NCBI GenBank assembly: GCA_001179505.1
Contig: CDMY01000355.1
Span: 40,155-104,154 of the forward strand
Direction: 5' to 3'
DNA from: Vitrella brassicaformis
Lineage: Eukaryota; Sar; Vitrellaceae
DNA: 64,000 nt
Part shown: piece by piece, positions 44,075 to 59,000 of the stretch
How positions within the stretch are numbered: the first letter of the stretch is position 1
Layout of the letters: every line of letters begins with the position of its first letter
The notes under the pieces: generated by a model
What the model saw: the letters and a program-made list of their open reading frames with translations, nothing else
The model's database searches: none
What the model was told of the DNA's origin: nothing
Made by a program: the position numbers and the translations under genes

Positions 44075-47000
44075 TCATGCAGTCACTTGGATGTCTCCCA
44101 CTCCACTGTACACATCGGAGAGCGGCCCGCCCGCCCCGCACGCACCCCTGTCGTCCACAGTGATGCTCAGATCGACCGCCTGCGGCCCCACACACGGGGT
44201 CGCCACATCCGCACCGGTCGGGTGATACAACAGATACGTCGACAAGCTCCTGCCCAAAGCCTCCAGGGTGCCGTCACACGTCAGCATCGCATCCTCGATA
44301 CCGTCGCCGACCGAACAGGTCAGCCCCTCCATCCCAACTGCCGACGGCACCCGAACACCGTTGACAGCGTCTGGCCGGCCGAGCGAGACCCCGCCGCATG
44401 GCGTGACGGCGACTGTGAGGCGAAAGAGTGGGCTGTGGTCGCTGGTGCAGGAGGGGTAGGCCAGGATGGAGGGGGCGGCCGGTAGGGTGGTGGTCGCGAG
44501 AGGGGGGGAGGGGTGCGGGGGGAGGGCGGGGGAGTCGGTCTGCGATGCGATCCTGGTGCGATAGAGGTCGGGCTGGATGTCGATGTCGGCGACGGTGAAG
44601 CCGACGATCTCCACATAAGGAAGAGGCCCAGACAGGGATATCGACACCGGCACGTTGGGTGAGGGCGTGATGGCTGGTGCGTCATTCGTCGGCTCAATGA
44701 ACACATCGATGGAGCACTCCACAGGCGTGTTTGGCGACAGGGCCGTCGTCAGCCTGGCAAGGATCCGTATGGCACCGACAAGGTCCCCTCCCTGCGTGTC
44801 GAACTCCACCACACCAAGGCCAGTCCTCAGGTCGGCGAGTGTCCCCGTGGCTTCACTCTGAGTGGAAGCAACGCCATACGGCCCCATTGCCCCAGCCGGC
44901 GACTCGACCACCGTCACCCCAGGGCTGGCCTTCCAGTCCACAGTGCCATAGCCGGTGGGAAAGAAGAGCATCATGGTGCCGATGACGGGGTCGTCAGGCC
45001 CGCCACTCGTGTGCTCGAGGTTGCGGTCGCCTATCGCCACATTCTGGCCGATGGGGGCCGATGCACCCTCAGGCACAGATGCCTTGGAGGTGCAGACGAG
45101 CAGCGGCGGGTCCTCCACTGCCGTGACGACGGTGTTGAGAGTGACTGTGTCGGTGAGGTTGCCCCCCGTGCCCGTGTAGCCATTGTCATAAACAGTGAGG
45201 GCCAGCGCGTCCGCACCGCTGTAGTTGGGGAGGGGGGTATAGAGCATCTGTCGAAGGAAGGCGTTCAGCTCCGCCACGGTGCCCTGGATGTCGATGGTGG
45301 ACGCGAGGCCGTACGAGAGCGTCCCATAGGTCCCCCAGGACACGGTGGCCTCTTCGTTGAGCGTCTGTATGCCCCCACTGGTGCACGCCAGACGGGCCAC
45401 CAGCACGCCATCCACAGACTCGCCCACATCTGGGTCGCTCACGGTGAAGCCGACAATCGCACTGCTGTCCTCGGCCAACGTCAGGGGAGGCGCAATGGGC
45501 TCCAAGATAGAGACTGACGGCGGGTCATTGACTGCCTGCACCTCAATCACCGCCACAATTGACGTCTCAACAGGCACATTGCTCCACGACACCCGCGTCT
45601 GCGTCTGTGGCGGGTCAGTGTCGCTCGTCGGTATGAAAAGGTCGAAGTAGTCTGCTGCTCGCGAGCGCCAGAAGTAAGGTGGGTCTGGTGCTGTGTGGGC
45701 GGTGAGAGCTGCGTCATAGGTGAGGAACACCTGCTGCGCGGCGCTGAGTGTCGTGTGGGAGACGTCAGGGTGCACCGGGCCGTAGGGCGACGACGCCAGC
45801 GAAGGCGACAGCGTGAAGCCGGTCGTGCCAGGGTCCTTGACAGTGATCTCCACGCCAAGCATGCCGTTCCACCCCGCCGGAAAGGCCACGTCAATGTTGC
45901 CCAGCAGGGCCGTCTGCATGGCCGCCAGCGTCTTGGTGCGCGTGACGGTCGTCCCACTGACCCCATCAAAGGTCAGCTGGAAGGCCGGCGGGCTGGCCAG
46001 GCCCTCAGCAAGCCTGACGGCATCAGGGTACGCCAGCGGGGGGTAGAAGTCGTGGACTGTGAAGGAGAGAGAGGCCTCGAATGTGTCGGTGGGGAGCGCC
46101 TCGCCGTCTTGCAGGGTGGTGCCCGTGATGGTGGCGGGGGTGCCCTCTGGTGTGGACACCATTGGCGAGGCAAGCTGGAGCGTGGGGCGTGTGTTGAGAG
46201 GGCTGATGGTGAGGTCGAATGAGATGGCTGCCTGTGGGAGGGCCCCCGTGGTGGCGAACAGGGGAGGTGTGGGTGGGAGGCCGTCGGGGCGGCCCAGCTG
46301 GACGGCTGTGAGGGTGACTGTCACGGTCCCCGTGTATGGAGCGGCCGTGGCCGACTCTGCAGACCAAATGGACACAGCAAACACACACTGAAAAGATGAA
46401 CACACGTCAGCAGCCAGTGGCTGTGCGTGTGCCTCTCTCTAGTTACCTGTGCGTGTAGGAGGGATAAGGTAGATGCTCTTCAACGCCTGCTGCACCTCCT
46501 CGAGCAGGCCCCCCACCTCCAGCGCGCCGGTCTCCTTGCCCCGCTTCCGCACACTCCCCTGACCCACATCCACCTTCACACCCGACGCACCCGTCTCAAT
46601 CTGCACCAGCACCATCATCGGCCCGTCGTCACTGTCGCGCGTCGGCACGTCCAGCGCCACACACCCCCTGACGTGAAGCGGCGTGTGCTGGAAGCTCTGG
46701 AAGGTCGGGGGGCAAGACGCGTCATACGTCCACACCGGGGGCTTGTTCTCTGGCTGTGGGAGGATGAGCACGTCTGCTGTCGCTGTGTGCGTCAGCGGAG
46801 CCGACGGCAGGATGCCGCTGCCGTTGTCGTCGACCTGCGCCGTGAGGGTCACCATGCCACTCTGCCCAGCAGTGGGCAGGAAGGTCAGACGGTTCGCTGG
46901 CGTGGCCTGGATCGCCGCAAAAGCCGTGTCCGTCACATCGAGAGCGAGAGTGGAGACGGCCGTGACGAGACACCCACTGCCGTCGAGCGCCGGGGCTGCT

Positions 47001-50000
47001 GGTGTGGTGATGGTGACGGCAGGATCGTTGAGGGAGCACATGTTGATGACACCTGCGGCAGCAGGGCTGACGGCAATCGAGATGGACACGCTTTGAGGCG
47101 AGCCGTCTGGGTCGGTGAGTGCCATGGCGTCGAATGTGAGTGGCGTGGCTGTGCCCTCGAGGGTGGTGGAGAAGGTGGGGGTGAGGGTCAGCAGCGGGGC
47201 GTCGTTGACCGCAACGACGGTGATGTCGACGTCTCGCGTCAGGCTCGTCGCAGCGGGGTCGGTGCCGGTGGGCCACGCCTTGACCGTAACCTTGGTCGCG
47301 CCTGCAGCACACAGAAGAAGACAGTGTCCATTTCCATAGACACACACGAGCCCCTCCCTCCCTCCTATGTCTCACCAGCATAGTTTGCCGGCGGCCGATA
47401 CCTCACTCGTGTGAAGATGTCCTGTATGTCCGTCACATCGCCCTGTAGCGTCACGATGCCCGCCACAGCTGGCCGCACACCGCCCCGGTGCAGCACACTG
47501 GGGGGCTCGGGCGAGTCGTCCGGGACGGTCATCAGAATATCGCCCCCAGCCACAGCGTCAGGCGTGACCTCCACAGTGAATGAGAGGTGGGGGTTGGCTG
47601 TGGCCAGCACCACGTCGTCGCGCAGGGGGAAGCCCTCGCTGTCCTCGGACATCTGGAAAGGTGTGGGTGAGTTGTCCCATGTGAGAGTGAATGTCTGCTG
47701 GCAGTCCGGCAGGTGGAGCACGCTTTGGTGGTGCGCAGAGAACCCCTCTGGCGGCGGGATGGTGGCGCTGCTGCCCTCCCCTACTTCAGCGGGGTAGCTC
47801 ACGCCAATGCCAAACACAGCTATGTCGCAATCGCCTTCCGCACTCCTACAACACAACACACCGGCACACCTAGAAATCCGCCATGGACAAACCTATCCCC
47901 CCTTACCATTTCAGTGTCAGCCCCGCCAGCTTGGTCGCCGCGTCGGTGCGTGTGGTCCTGAACACCAGCCGACTCGCATCGTTGGCGGTGCCGTCCTCGA
48001 ACAGAATCCCCGATGTGTCCCCGAGCTCAAGCGTCCCCTTGTCCACCGTCAGCTCCCACCGCACCAGCGCCTGCGCCGCGCCGCCCACAGGCGACGCTCC
48101 ATCGACGTCCGACACAACCAGATCGGAGAACACCTTTGGCGACGGCCCCGCAATGACTCGGTATGAGCCCTGGAAGGCCGAGCCGTCGGTCCACCTGATG
48201 GCTGGGGGGTCGTCTTGGGCCGTGATGGTGACGGTGAGGGGCTGGGATGTGGAGGAAGGGGCGAGAGTTGAGGTGGGCGAGAGGCGGCGTGTGAGGGTGA
48301 AGGTGACGGTCTGGGTGGCGGTGATGTCTGGGGGCGGGGTGTAGAGCATCCTGGTCAGAAAGTGGTTGATGTTGGCTGCGGGGCCGTTGAGCGAGATGGG
48401 GCTGCTCTCACTGCTCTCGCCCGCAATGTTGACTGCACCCCCGGAGGCGGTCACATTCAGCTCCAGGAAGCAGGAGCCGTCCACCACCATGCTGCAGTCG
48501 CCGTCTGCCACACTCACCCCGCTGATGAGCGTCGCCGTGTCCTCCAAAACAGACACCGTCGAACCTGCGGGCAGGGTGATTGTCGGGCTATCGTTGTCCT
48601 GGGCCGTCACAGCGATTGTGAATGACATGCGGCACTCCGGTTGGTGAGCTGGGAGGGACATGCCATCAGTGACGCTGAGGTCCACACCCACCGTCCCATA
48701 GTAGTCTTGCTGCGGCGTGACGAAGAAATAGCCCTGGAAGAAGGCCTCAATATCTGCGGGCGAGCCGGCCAGAATGGCTTGAGACACCAGCAGCGGGGCG
48801 GCCACTGGCGCATAGGGGGCCGACTGGCTGGTGGAGACCTCTGTCGACGTCACCGCCACCCCCAGAGCCTTCAGAATCAACGCGAAGGGGTCGGCGTCTC
48901 GGAGCCCCATCTGTGTGTCGATCTCGGCAACGATGGCTGCGATGGCGAGGCCACCGTTGTGGGCCGAGAAGGCCACTCGGACAGATGGCGGGGGAGTCGC
49001 CAGGCCGGTCGTCAGATGCACATCGCCGTGGAACGTCAGGGGGCACTTGAATGGGGTGTCTTCGACCGTTGAGAGTGGGTAGGTGGACAGAGGTATGTAG
49101 AACCCACAGGCCTGCAGGCACCACATACACCCCACATCAACGCACACACACAGAGACAATTGTACCCTCTCCGTGTGCTCACCGCGGTAATGGGCAGCAC
49201 GTCAAGCGACAGGGTGCTCTGGTCGGTCAGCTCGGCCGCTGTGCATGACGCCGACAACGATGGCTTGTCAGTGGTCGACGGCCACTGCCCCATCAGCACC
49301 ATTGATGCGGGGCAGCCGATGCTGCTCTTGTCGCTGAGTGTGACCGTCACAGAGGCCGTTCTGAGAGGCGTGGAGGGGTCATGGGTGCGGAGGGCGCGTG
49401 CGGGCAGCGGCAGCAGCACCTGCAGGTGCTGCACCAGCAGCTGGAGGGAGGGCAGCGGCCCCTCGACCGTGATGGATGTGTCGGACTGAAGCCGGCCCGT
49501 AATGCTCTGTAGCACCCAAGACCTCTCCACCATGTGTGTGGGGTCGACGCCCACCAGCCCCTCAGACACAGACACAGTCAGCCGCATCCACAGCGATGCG
49601 TCCATCGCCCCGTCCGGCTCGTCCAGGGTGATGTAGCTGCCGAGTGGATACTGCCCGCCCTCGGCCACAGTGAGCAGGGCGGTCGCATCGGGTGCGGTGG
49701 TGCCTGTGTGGATGGTGACGGCGGGTGGGTCGTTGATGGGGTGGACATCGAGCAGAGACTGGGACTGGTCGTAGAGGGCGCCGGGGCCGCTTGGGGGGGG
49801 AGATGGTGCCGCCAGCCATTCACGTACCTGCAGGGCCCACACACAACACACATAATTAAAGGTGGGTGGACGATTGCGTTGTGTGTCCATGCCATGCCAT
49901 GCCATGGGTGTCTTCATACCTTGATGGTGAGTAGGTCTTGGCCATACCAATGGGGTTTGGGGTCGTACCAGAGGTCCCCAAGCATCCCAACCAACGCACC

Positions 50001-53000
50001 CACGGGGCCCGACACTGAACACACACGACACAGCACAGCACGGACATTGCAGGCACAAGCAACAAAGACACCACCCTCCTTACCAGTGACGCTCCCAACA
50101 CTCTGCCCATCCAGGAAGCTGACAGCCACGGCATCACTTCCCGTGAGAGCCGTCCAGTAGCCGCCCCCTGCCGAGCGTCCCCCCAGGCGCACCCCTCCAA
50201 CCCTCGCAGCCACCTCCAGTGTGAGCATGTCAGGTGAGGGCAGCGGGGTGGCCGTGAGCGACAACCAATTCGCCATGCTGATGGGAGTGTCTTCCAGGAG
50301 GTACATCAGGGGTGGTGCGGTGATGGACCGGAGGGGCCGGGAGTGGTGCAGGATCGACACACGGATGGGGAGCGAGGCGGATGCCGATGGCTGAGTCGCG
50401 CGGAATCGCTCGGCCGTCACCGTCAGATTGACAATGTCCTCGCCGACGTGAGCGGCATCGGCAACGTAGATCAGCCCGTCGAGCATGGCTTGGACATCGG
50501 CGTACGTCGTGGGGATCTCGATGGGCGACGGGAGGGCCCAGGGCACCTCGACGTGACCCTGCAGTGCGACCCTGCCGTGAGTGAATGTGACGCCCAGAAG
50601 TAAAGGGTCGCTGGACACTGCTGAGGAGGAGGGCATGGCCACCGACACACCGCCCAACGGCACCTGCATTAAGCGACCAGACACAAACAAGCATGAGCCA
50701 CAGTCTTCTGTCCTTCCAGCTGCATCTATACCGTCTCGCCCTTGGTCACGGTGAGAGGTTCTGCGATGGCTGAGGTGAGGGATGGAGGGGCCGGGTCAGG
50801 GCGGTCGGCGTAGATGAACAGACGGTCGGTCGACAGGGGATTGGGGGCGGATATGTCGTTGGGAGCGCGGAGAGCTATGCCGATGGTGGCCAAACCTGCA
50901 GGCGCGGCGCATAAGAGACAAAACAGCGTGCCTGGGGTCTCTTCTGGTGAGTGTCAGTCACCTCGTTGTGTCAGGGTGCTCTCTTTGAAGTGCAGCGCCT
51001 CCAGGGAAGGCCGCAGCTCCCCCATGCTCCCCGTCAGCACCATCCGCCTCTCGAATGTAGGGGACGTGCCAACCTTCAGCCCTGCAGTGGGGCTGTCGCA
51101 CTCCAACACCACCTCGAACATGCCGCCCACATCCACAGAGTCCTCACTATTGGCGTTCACCAGCCGCACCGCATCAGAAGCCAACGCAAGAGTGTCCCCA
51201 GCCGTCACGCGATACCCCCTGCTCTCCACCAACAGAACAGGGTAGGCCTCGCTCTGCCGCAGCTGTATGTCGATCCGCGGCGTCACTGCTATCAGTGAAG
51301 CGGGCGGCTCCACGGCAAAGTCGAAGGGGCTGCCCCCGTTGAGATGGTGATGCTCCAGCACTGCTCCTGGGTCGAACGCCTCCACACGCACCACGTCGCC
51401 AGCAGCGCATTCTGCCACCGTCGCGCAGGGGAAGCGGACGGACAAGCGGATGTTGACGAAGTCCATCAGAGCTGACGGCAGCCCCTTGATGGTGAAGCTC
51501 CCGTGCCGCTCGGCAGCTGGCGCATGGGTGCTGTAGACGCCACTGAGGGCATTGTCAGTCACGCGGTGAGGGAGGAATCGGCAGGCCCGACAAATAAGGG
51601 ATAGCGACACGGGGAAGGGGTGGGCGATCTGGAGGTCCAACACACTCCTAAAGGGCAGCCAGCGGTTGCGGTGCGACCATGCCACCGTGCTGCCCACACG
51701 CGCCGACGGCTGTATGCCAAGCGTCACAGCTGGTGCGGTCAGGGGGGCAGTCACGTTGACGAAGATCTCCGTCTCGGCGATGGGCCGCGACGCACCCTGG
51801 GGCGCCACACTGATCGAGAGAGGCACCAGTAGCGCCTCTCGCCGGCCCTCTGCGAAGCTTCCCAAGCCGGGAGGGACGTAGATCAGGCCAGAGAGAATAC
51901 CTGACAGCTCTGTGAGGCCGCCTGCCGCCGTGTATTGAGGCGCCGTCACCGGCCAGCCACTCAACGAGCCGACAAACATGTCGATGCTGAGCTCAAAAGC
52001 GAATTGGTCCATGACGCCCGCAACTAGTGGGTTGGCCCTCAGTGTCACTCCAGAAGCAGATAGAGGGAGCGGGTCGCCGCGTGTGGAGAGATGGGGGTGG
52101 GTGGCTGTGAGGGCCACGCTGAAGGGCGGCGCGTCCTGAGGCATCTCGATGGACAGAGGGAGCGACAGCGCCGACGTCATGGCATCCTTGAGCGCATCCG
52201 ACGTCTGCAGGCGGGACACGTCCGTGACAAAGATGCCGATCTGCCCGACGTGTGTCGAGCCCGAAACCACTCCACTGGGGTCGCCCTTCAACGCGATGCT
52301 GCTGCCGCTGCTGAGCACACGATTAACTTCCCTCGCAGGACCGGCAAACCGCACTACAGAGCTCTCATTGGCGAGTGGCGTCACATAGGTGTAGTTGCTC
52401 TCCTCGTAACCGACATGCAGCCCCAGCCCCGCCTGCGGCACGACCACAAGATGCCCGCCCGTCGACCGCACCGTCACCTCAATCACAGGCTCCTTGGTGT
52501 CCATCGGCGTGAGGGACGTCACTTGGCAAGAGGGCAGGAAAACCTGGTAGCCGATTGTGACCTCGACGCGGCCGCTGTCGCACGCCAGCTGAGGGGCGGG
52601 TGGGGGCACACGCACGCCGAGAGTGATGGAGTGCTCGAAGCCGCTGGGGAGGCAGTCGGCTGCGGCGACCATCGTGGTGGTAGCGGGGTTCTGTAGGGGC
52701 TTGGTGGCCGCGGTGGCCAGCAGTGAGGCGCTGGGCTGGAAAGCCAGGGACGCCATGGCATCGTTGATCTCCTGCAAGGCCCCCCGCAGCGACCACCGAG
52801 CCGCCACGTTCACGGAGTTCACAGCACACTGGGGTGGGCAGGTCCGCACCGCCAAGCCCCCGGCCCCCACAGTCGCACTCATATCGGCCAGCTGCCCGAG
52901 CTGCCCGCCAGACAGCAGCGTGACGAAGGCCTCCACCTGCACGCCCGCGAGATGGCCCTGGGGGTCCTCGAACGACATTGACGGCAGGGGGAACACCTTC

Positions 53001-56000
53001 GTCGAGTCGGTAGACGCCGCATGGACATCTGTGTAGTGTGGGGCGGTGAGGGAGCAGTGGGCTGTGGCGGGGGGGCTGATGCGGATGACGGCATCCTGGC
53101 TCACGTGGTGCTGCACGGGGGTCGTCTGGTGGGCTATGTCCACTGCGATGGCGTCCTCGACCGCTGTGGCGGCCAGGCCCCTCACCGGTGTCTCGCCCAC
53201 ATACATCACGTGGTTCGACAGCACCTGGTTGAGGCTCCGCAACGTGCCCCTGACCACCATGTGAGAGGGAGAATTGACCTGGGCCTGTGCCAGCTCGTCC
53301 GGGTAAGGGTATGGCCCCACGATGCTCCAGTTGCCCCGCTGAGCCGTCATCTGCACCGTCAGCACGTCGCTCCTTCGCGCGTCGGGTGCGCTGATCTGCA
53401 GCCAGCCGCCCAGCAGCCGCGGCCAGTTGGTCTGCACGTCGAAAGGCGATGACGCCACGAGCAACGAGGGGGGGTCTGGTGTGGCTGTGACGACAACGGG
53501 CAAAGTGGCTGTGGTCTCATAAGCTGTCGTGGCCGACAGATCCCGCACCACCACGTCGATCAGCTGTGTGCCGCTGAAGTCTGCTGGAGGGGTGTAGGTG
53601 GCCTGTGAGGCGCGCAGGAGGCCCGCAAGCTCCTGCACCGTCGTGGCTCTCGCCGACATGACATTGGCCGCAGTGTAGCTGACACTCCCACCCGTCACGA
53701 CTGCGGTGCCTGCGGGCGATTGAAGCGTCCCCGTGAGCTTGGTTGCATCATCCCACGTGACATCTCTGGCTGTGATTCGCAGCTCCACTGCGCCCCCGGG
53801 GACGATGCCGTCGATGGTGATGATGTTGTCCCAGAGTGGGAGCTGCCCGTCCTCTGCCACCTGTAGAGGCGCCGCCGAAGTGCTGTGTGCGATGGATATG
53901 GACGCGCCGGCAGGATTGGCAACGACGACATCGCACTCGATGGAGGGCGTCACGATGGTCGAGCCCGATTGGAAGGGCGACACTGGGGTGTAGAGGGCCG
54001 ATGGGAGGGAGAACAGATGCACTGGTCCACTGTCGCTTGTGGCGTGTCCGGTTGCTGTCACAGTCACCCTCCGAGTGCACTCGATCGCCCTCGTGTCTGG
54101 GCATGGACAAGCGGCATAGTACAGCTCGCTCTGCATCAGGTAGTTGATGCGGTCGATGTCAAACCCCCGCAGCACCAGCTCCCTCCCGTTGCTCAGCACG
54201 GCGAAATCCCGCTGCGTGCCCGGCACCCTCAGCCGCTTCCATTGCCACGTGCCGTCATCCAGACCGCCTCCCTGCCCCCCGACCAGCCCCCAAGGCGCCC
54301 TCGACGCCTCCCGCTGCTGCTCGTGCTGTGTGGTCTGTCGGAACTCGATGGCGTCTTGGCAAGACGTCATGCCGAGAATGGCTGGACTGTAGGTGACGGG
54401 CCCGTCCGCTGTCACGTGGACAGTGTACTCAAGCTGAGCCGTCAGGGGGACGTCCTGGCCGGCTGTGAGGGTGAGACCGAGCCCGCTCAGAGGGATGGCC
54501 AGCGGCTGCATGGCTTGGCCTGACACGGACGGCTGGCCCGTCCGGGTGAGCAGCAGCGTGCCCCCCTGGTTGTTCGAGGGCTGCGTGACCACGACTGCCA
54601 CCTGCAGCTGCACCGAATGGCGATCGTCGACCACCGTGACGTCGACGCCGGCCGACCCCCGATACCCGACAGATGATGCATACTCCAGCCCCTGTAGTGC
54701 AGCCGCCACCTGTGCCGCTGTGCCCTGGAAGGCCAGCAGGAATCCCGGCGGGTAGTCGAGAGGCCGGTACTCCGCTGTGGTCGGGCTGACAGGGGCTGAC
54801 GGTGCGAGAGCAACGGTTCCGTCGCCCGTGACGCGGACCTCCACCTCCAGCCTGTCGACACCACCGCCACCCATGCCGTCGTCAGCAAATGTGATGGACG
54901 CCTTGCTGCCGATAGACACAGTCCTGCCTGCCGAGACGAAGACCACTGGATGGGCGGCGGTGAGGGTGGGCGGCTGGTTGACAGCTGTGAGCGTGACGGA
55001 GAGGGCTGCTTCGTTGCTGCCGGGTGAGCGGAGCAGTACTCGAGCTGTGGACGAGGGCCAGGGCGAGAGTGTGGGTGGCGCTGCGATTGTGAGGTCACTG
55101 AGGCAGTCGCGGAGGAGAGAGATGCTCCTTGCCGTGATGGTCAGGGCAGTGGGGTGGGAGACCTGGCTGCTCAGCAGAGAGAGGCGCTCTGGAAAGAGGA
55201 AAGGATACACACAGGTGCCCGTGTCCGATGGATGTGGCCGTGTGCTCGCGCACCTAAGCCAGTTGCAGTGACGGCAACGGTGCAGAGAGAAGGCAGCGGC
55301 GTGACGAACACCAGCCCGCCCTCCAGCCACACATCCATCGACGCACTCGAATGCCCCGGCAGCTCCGCGGCGTTGACCAGCTCATCCTCATAGTCCACAG
55401 ACGTCACGCCGACCACACCCGCCAAAGCCAGCCCCCCACCGATCTCCATCGACGTTTCTGGCGGGGCCAGCAGGATGGTCGGCTGCAGCGGGTCCTTTGC
55501 CGACGTCACGTGGATCCACACAGAGTGGTCGAGCGTCACGGCGGTCAGTGCCGCCTGTATCTGCAGCCGACAGGTGGGGGATTGGTGCGTGTTGAAGTCG
55601 GGAGTGGGGAGGAAGACCACGCCGCAAATCGGCACAGCCACCGCCGGCAGCCGGATGCGGAGCGTCGATGAGCCGGCACACGCCCCTGCCAGCACCACCG
55701 CCCCCTGCCCAGCCCACGTGCTGCACAAGGTCGCTTCAATGGTGCCCTGATACGCCGTCAGCGTCAGCACAACGTCATCCCCTTGTGTGAAGCCGTCGAT
55801 GGCGATGCACGGGAGCGACAGGGGGGTGTCCTCCATGGTTGAGAGGTCCTCCTGGGGGCTGGTTGGCGGCACCAAGACGACCTTGGGCGTGGCGGGGGAG
55901 TCGGGATGCACCCGAATGGGCACGGACAGAGACGACGAGGCGGTCGGGTCGCCCTCTGTGCCGTAGACAGTGATCCACAGCTGGTCGTAGAAGTCGCTGC

Positions 56001-59000
56001 CCCTCTCCATGTACCGGCCGTCGATTGGAATCCACCGGTAATACAGATCCCTCAGAGCCGTGTTCACGTCATTGAGGGCCGCTGGGCCAAACACCAGATA
56101 CTTGCCGTCATAGCGCAGTGAGTCAGCCTGCAGGACGCTGCTCACGACAGCGCTGCTCGTGTCGTGGAAGAGGCTCCCCCGCCCCAGCAGCTCCACACCA
56201 GCGCTCCCACTCGTCCGGTTCCCCCCCACCATCCGCACACCCATCTCCACAACCACACCTGTGCACACCAACGGCTGAGCGCTCGACAGGGATACAGCGG
56301 GGCCGAGGGCGATGGCGCTGAGATCCGTCACCTCCAGCGTGCCCGCTGCCGCCACCGAAATGTCGCAAGATGGCTGAAGGGCTCGCCTAAAGATAACTGT
56401 TGCACTGGTGGCCGCCTTGGGGTGTGCAGTGGGGTTGAGAGTGAGGTGGAGAGAGAGCCGGCCACGGGCATGCTGATCTGGGGATAGCATGAGTGTGTGG
56501 ACGCCTGACGAGAGGGCGGGTAGGGGGCCTGATACGATGGCTTTGCGGAAGTAGAGAGGGGGCCCGGTGGTGTCGGTGAAGCTCAGAGGCGGGATGTACT
56601 CGATGCTCACACCCTGGCACAGCACACACAGGTCCATGAAGGTGAGTTAAGTGCATGGACAGATCACCAGCCAACATAGCATGCCCCTGTTTAGTTACCG
56701 ACCGGGTGTGATGTGTCCAGCGACGGCAAAGCGATCCTGCCGCCCGTCTCCATCCACACCACCAGCCTGTAGGGAGAGGCCGTCGCGTCACCTGCCTGCA
56801 AAGTGATGCCGGTGAGCGTGAATTCGCCCACAGCCGGGATATCTATGGGCCGCTGGGGGTCTGCTGTGTCGACGGAGAGGGCAGGGTCGTCATAGGGAAT
56901 GGAAACGGTGGGCGGGAGGGGGCGTGGTGACACCGACACAGCGATGCTGCCTGCATGCGCGGGCACACACATAGGCGGGCGCTTTTGTCGGCGTGTGAAG
57001 GAAGTGTTCGGAGTTTGTGTGCTGACTGACTGACCTGTTGCTGTTCCAGCGTCTTGGTCCTGTGTGTGTCTGAAGTGTTCCACTGACACTGATACCACCC
57101 CGCTGCTGCCGCCGTCGGCCATGGTCGTCTCCAGATACACCAAATCTGGAAGGGCAGCCAAACCGCTCGGCAGCACCCTCAAAGACAGCTGACTCAACCA
57201 CAGACACACGCACACACACACACATCACCATCACACACACACACACACACACAGAGTTCATGTCGCCTTCACCCCGCTCACCTTTGCGCATCCCCGAAGG
57301 CACGATGCCGGCGCACTGTCAGAGGCCGGTTGGAGAAGGTTGGGGTACTGCAATGTCAGCCCCCCGACGGTCGTCTCAATGGTCACACTGAGCATGGCCG
57401 TGGGGCCGCCCTCCAGCCCATCCACATACAGCTGTGAGGGGGCGGTGTAGTAGTCGGATGCATCCAGATCGGTCAGGGTGAGCGCGCCGTCCAGCGACAC
57501 CTGAGCAGGGCAACAAAAGAGGATTGTGATCCGTCATAAGTTTGCGTCATGTACGGTGGCTGACCTTCTTGCCGGCAGTAACGGTGAGGTCTGCATCGAC
57601 CTGCGGCGGCTGTAGCCGGCGGATCACCGCTACCCAGAAGCGCCAGCGACCCACAAACTCATAGTCACCTGCATACACACGAAAAGCCGAATGACGCCGT
57701 TGTGTTTGTGAGAGCCTCTGCGACCTCATTGCTCGCCCCACCGGAGCCAATGGTGCGTTCAGCCTTCAGGAGTGCCTCGATGGTCGCCACGGGCGAAGTG
57801 AGTGACCCAGCCGGCACGGCAAGCCGAGCGCCCTCGAGCAGCACATTCTTGGTGACGGTGACAGACGTCTGCCATCCGATAGAGCGACCTCTGAGTGGGT
57901 GCAGCAGCGTCAGGGATGAGGCACCAATGGCCGTGGACGCCACGGTGTTGGTGTCGATGCTCAGCTCGCCGACTGTTGTGGTCAGCTCCACACGAACACT
58001 CTTAGGCCTGCATGCAGTGCAGAAACCCACCGAGAGACAACACAGCCACGTGGATTGGATGTATGGCCACTCATTGTCATTGGTTGATCGCTCCGCTCCC
58101 ACCCATCTGCTGAGCTTGCGACCAGTGCGATTCCACCAATAAGCACATCCTGCCCCTCCTCCACAGACAGCGCTCCATTAGGCGGCACATCCAGCCGCAT
58201 GACGGTCCCCCTCTGCACCACCTCAAGGGCCAGTGTCTCGGTCACTGGGGCTGGCATGACGGTGCTGCCCTCGCTGCCCGTGTAGCCAAAGTCCTGCACA
58301 CTCACGGTGAGGGTGTCGGTGCCGCTGAAGTTGGCAGAGGGCGGCCAGTAGTGCACCCACTGGAGACACTCGTTGAGCCGCAGCAGACTCCCAGATAGGA
58401 CGAGTCGGTGAGCTGTCCGCTGCTTGACCAGCACCCCCGCCTCAGACATGAGCCCGATGGTCCCCTCGTCCACGTGGATGTCCACCTCGACTGGCGACGT
58501 CCGCCACTCCTCTGCGTCGATGTCACTTACCGCCACAGGGGGCAGAAGGGACGCCGTGGCCGGATCTCCCACCACTCCACCGTCAGCCAGGCCATTCAGC
58601 ACGCTCAGCGGCGACACACCTACCGTCCCCCCAACCAGGGCCACATCGAACTCGATGGTCGGCAGGCTGTTCGATGGTGTGGTGGCCACGTGCCAACATG
58701 CCGTGGTCTTTCGCGTCGTGACGCCCTCAGCATCGATCGTCCCAGCGACGCCCCCATCGTCGAGCGTGATGCAGAGGGAGTCGAGCCCAGGGTTGAGGTG
58801 GTTGCCGTGCAGTGGGGGCCTGTATACAAGGGTTGCTAGGGCGTTCTGTAGCGCTGCGAGCGTCCCCACCAAGGCCAGAGTCGACGGTGGGCCCTGCCGC
58901 TGGTCGACCGTCACCGCGTGGCTGGCCGCGTCCACCGAGACGCTCCCGAAGGAAGCCGACACAGTGAGGGTCATGCGTGGAGGTGTCGACTCGAATGCTG

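Noticed and set aside
43587-44195. Possible extra last exon of the giant gene
   Set aside because: A GTGACT donor exists just before the stop, but no downstream exon with recognisable sequence was found.
45011-47383. Long plus-strand frames opposite the giant gene
   Set aside because: Arg- and His-rich translations are shadows of the GC-rich minus-strand coding exons, which carry the repeats and motifs.
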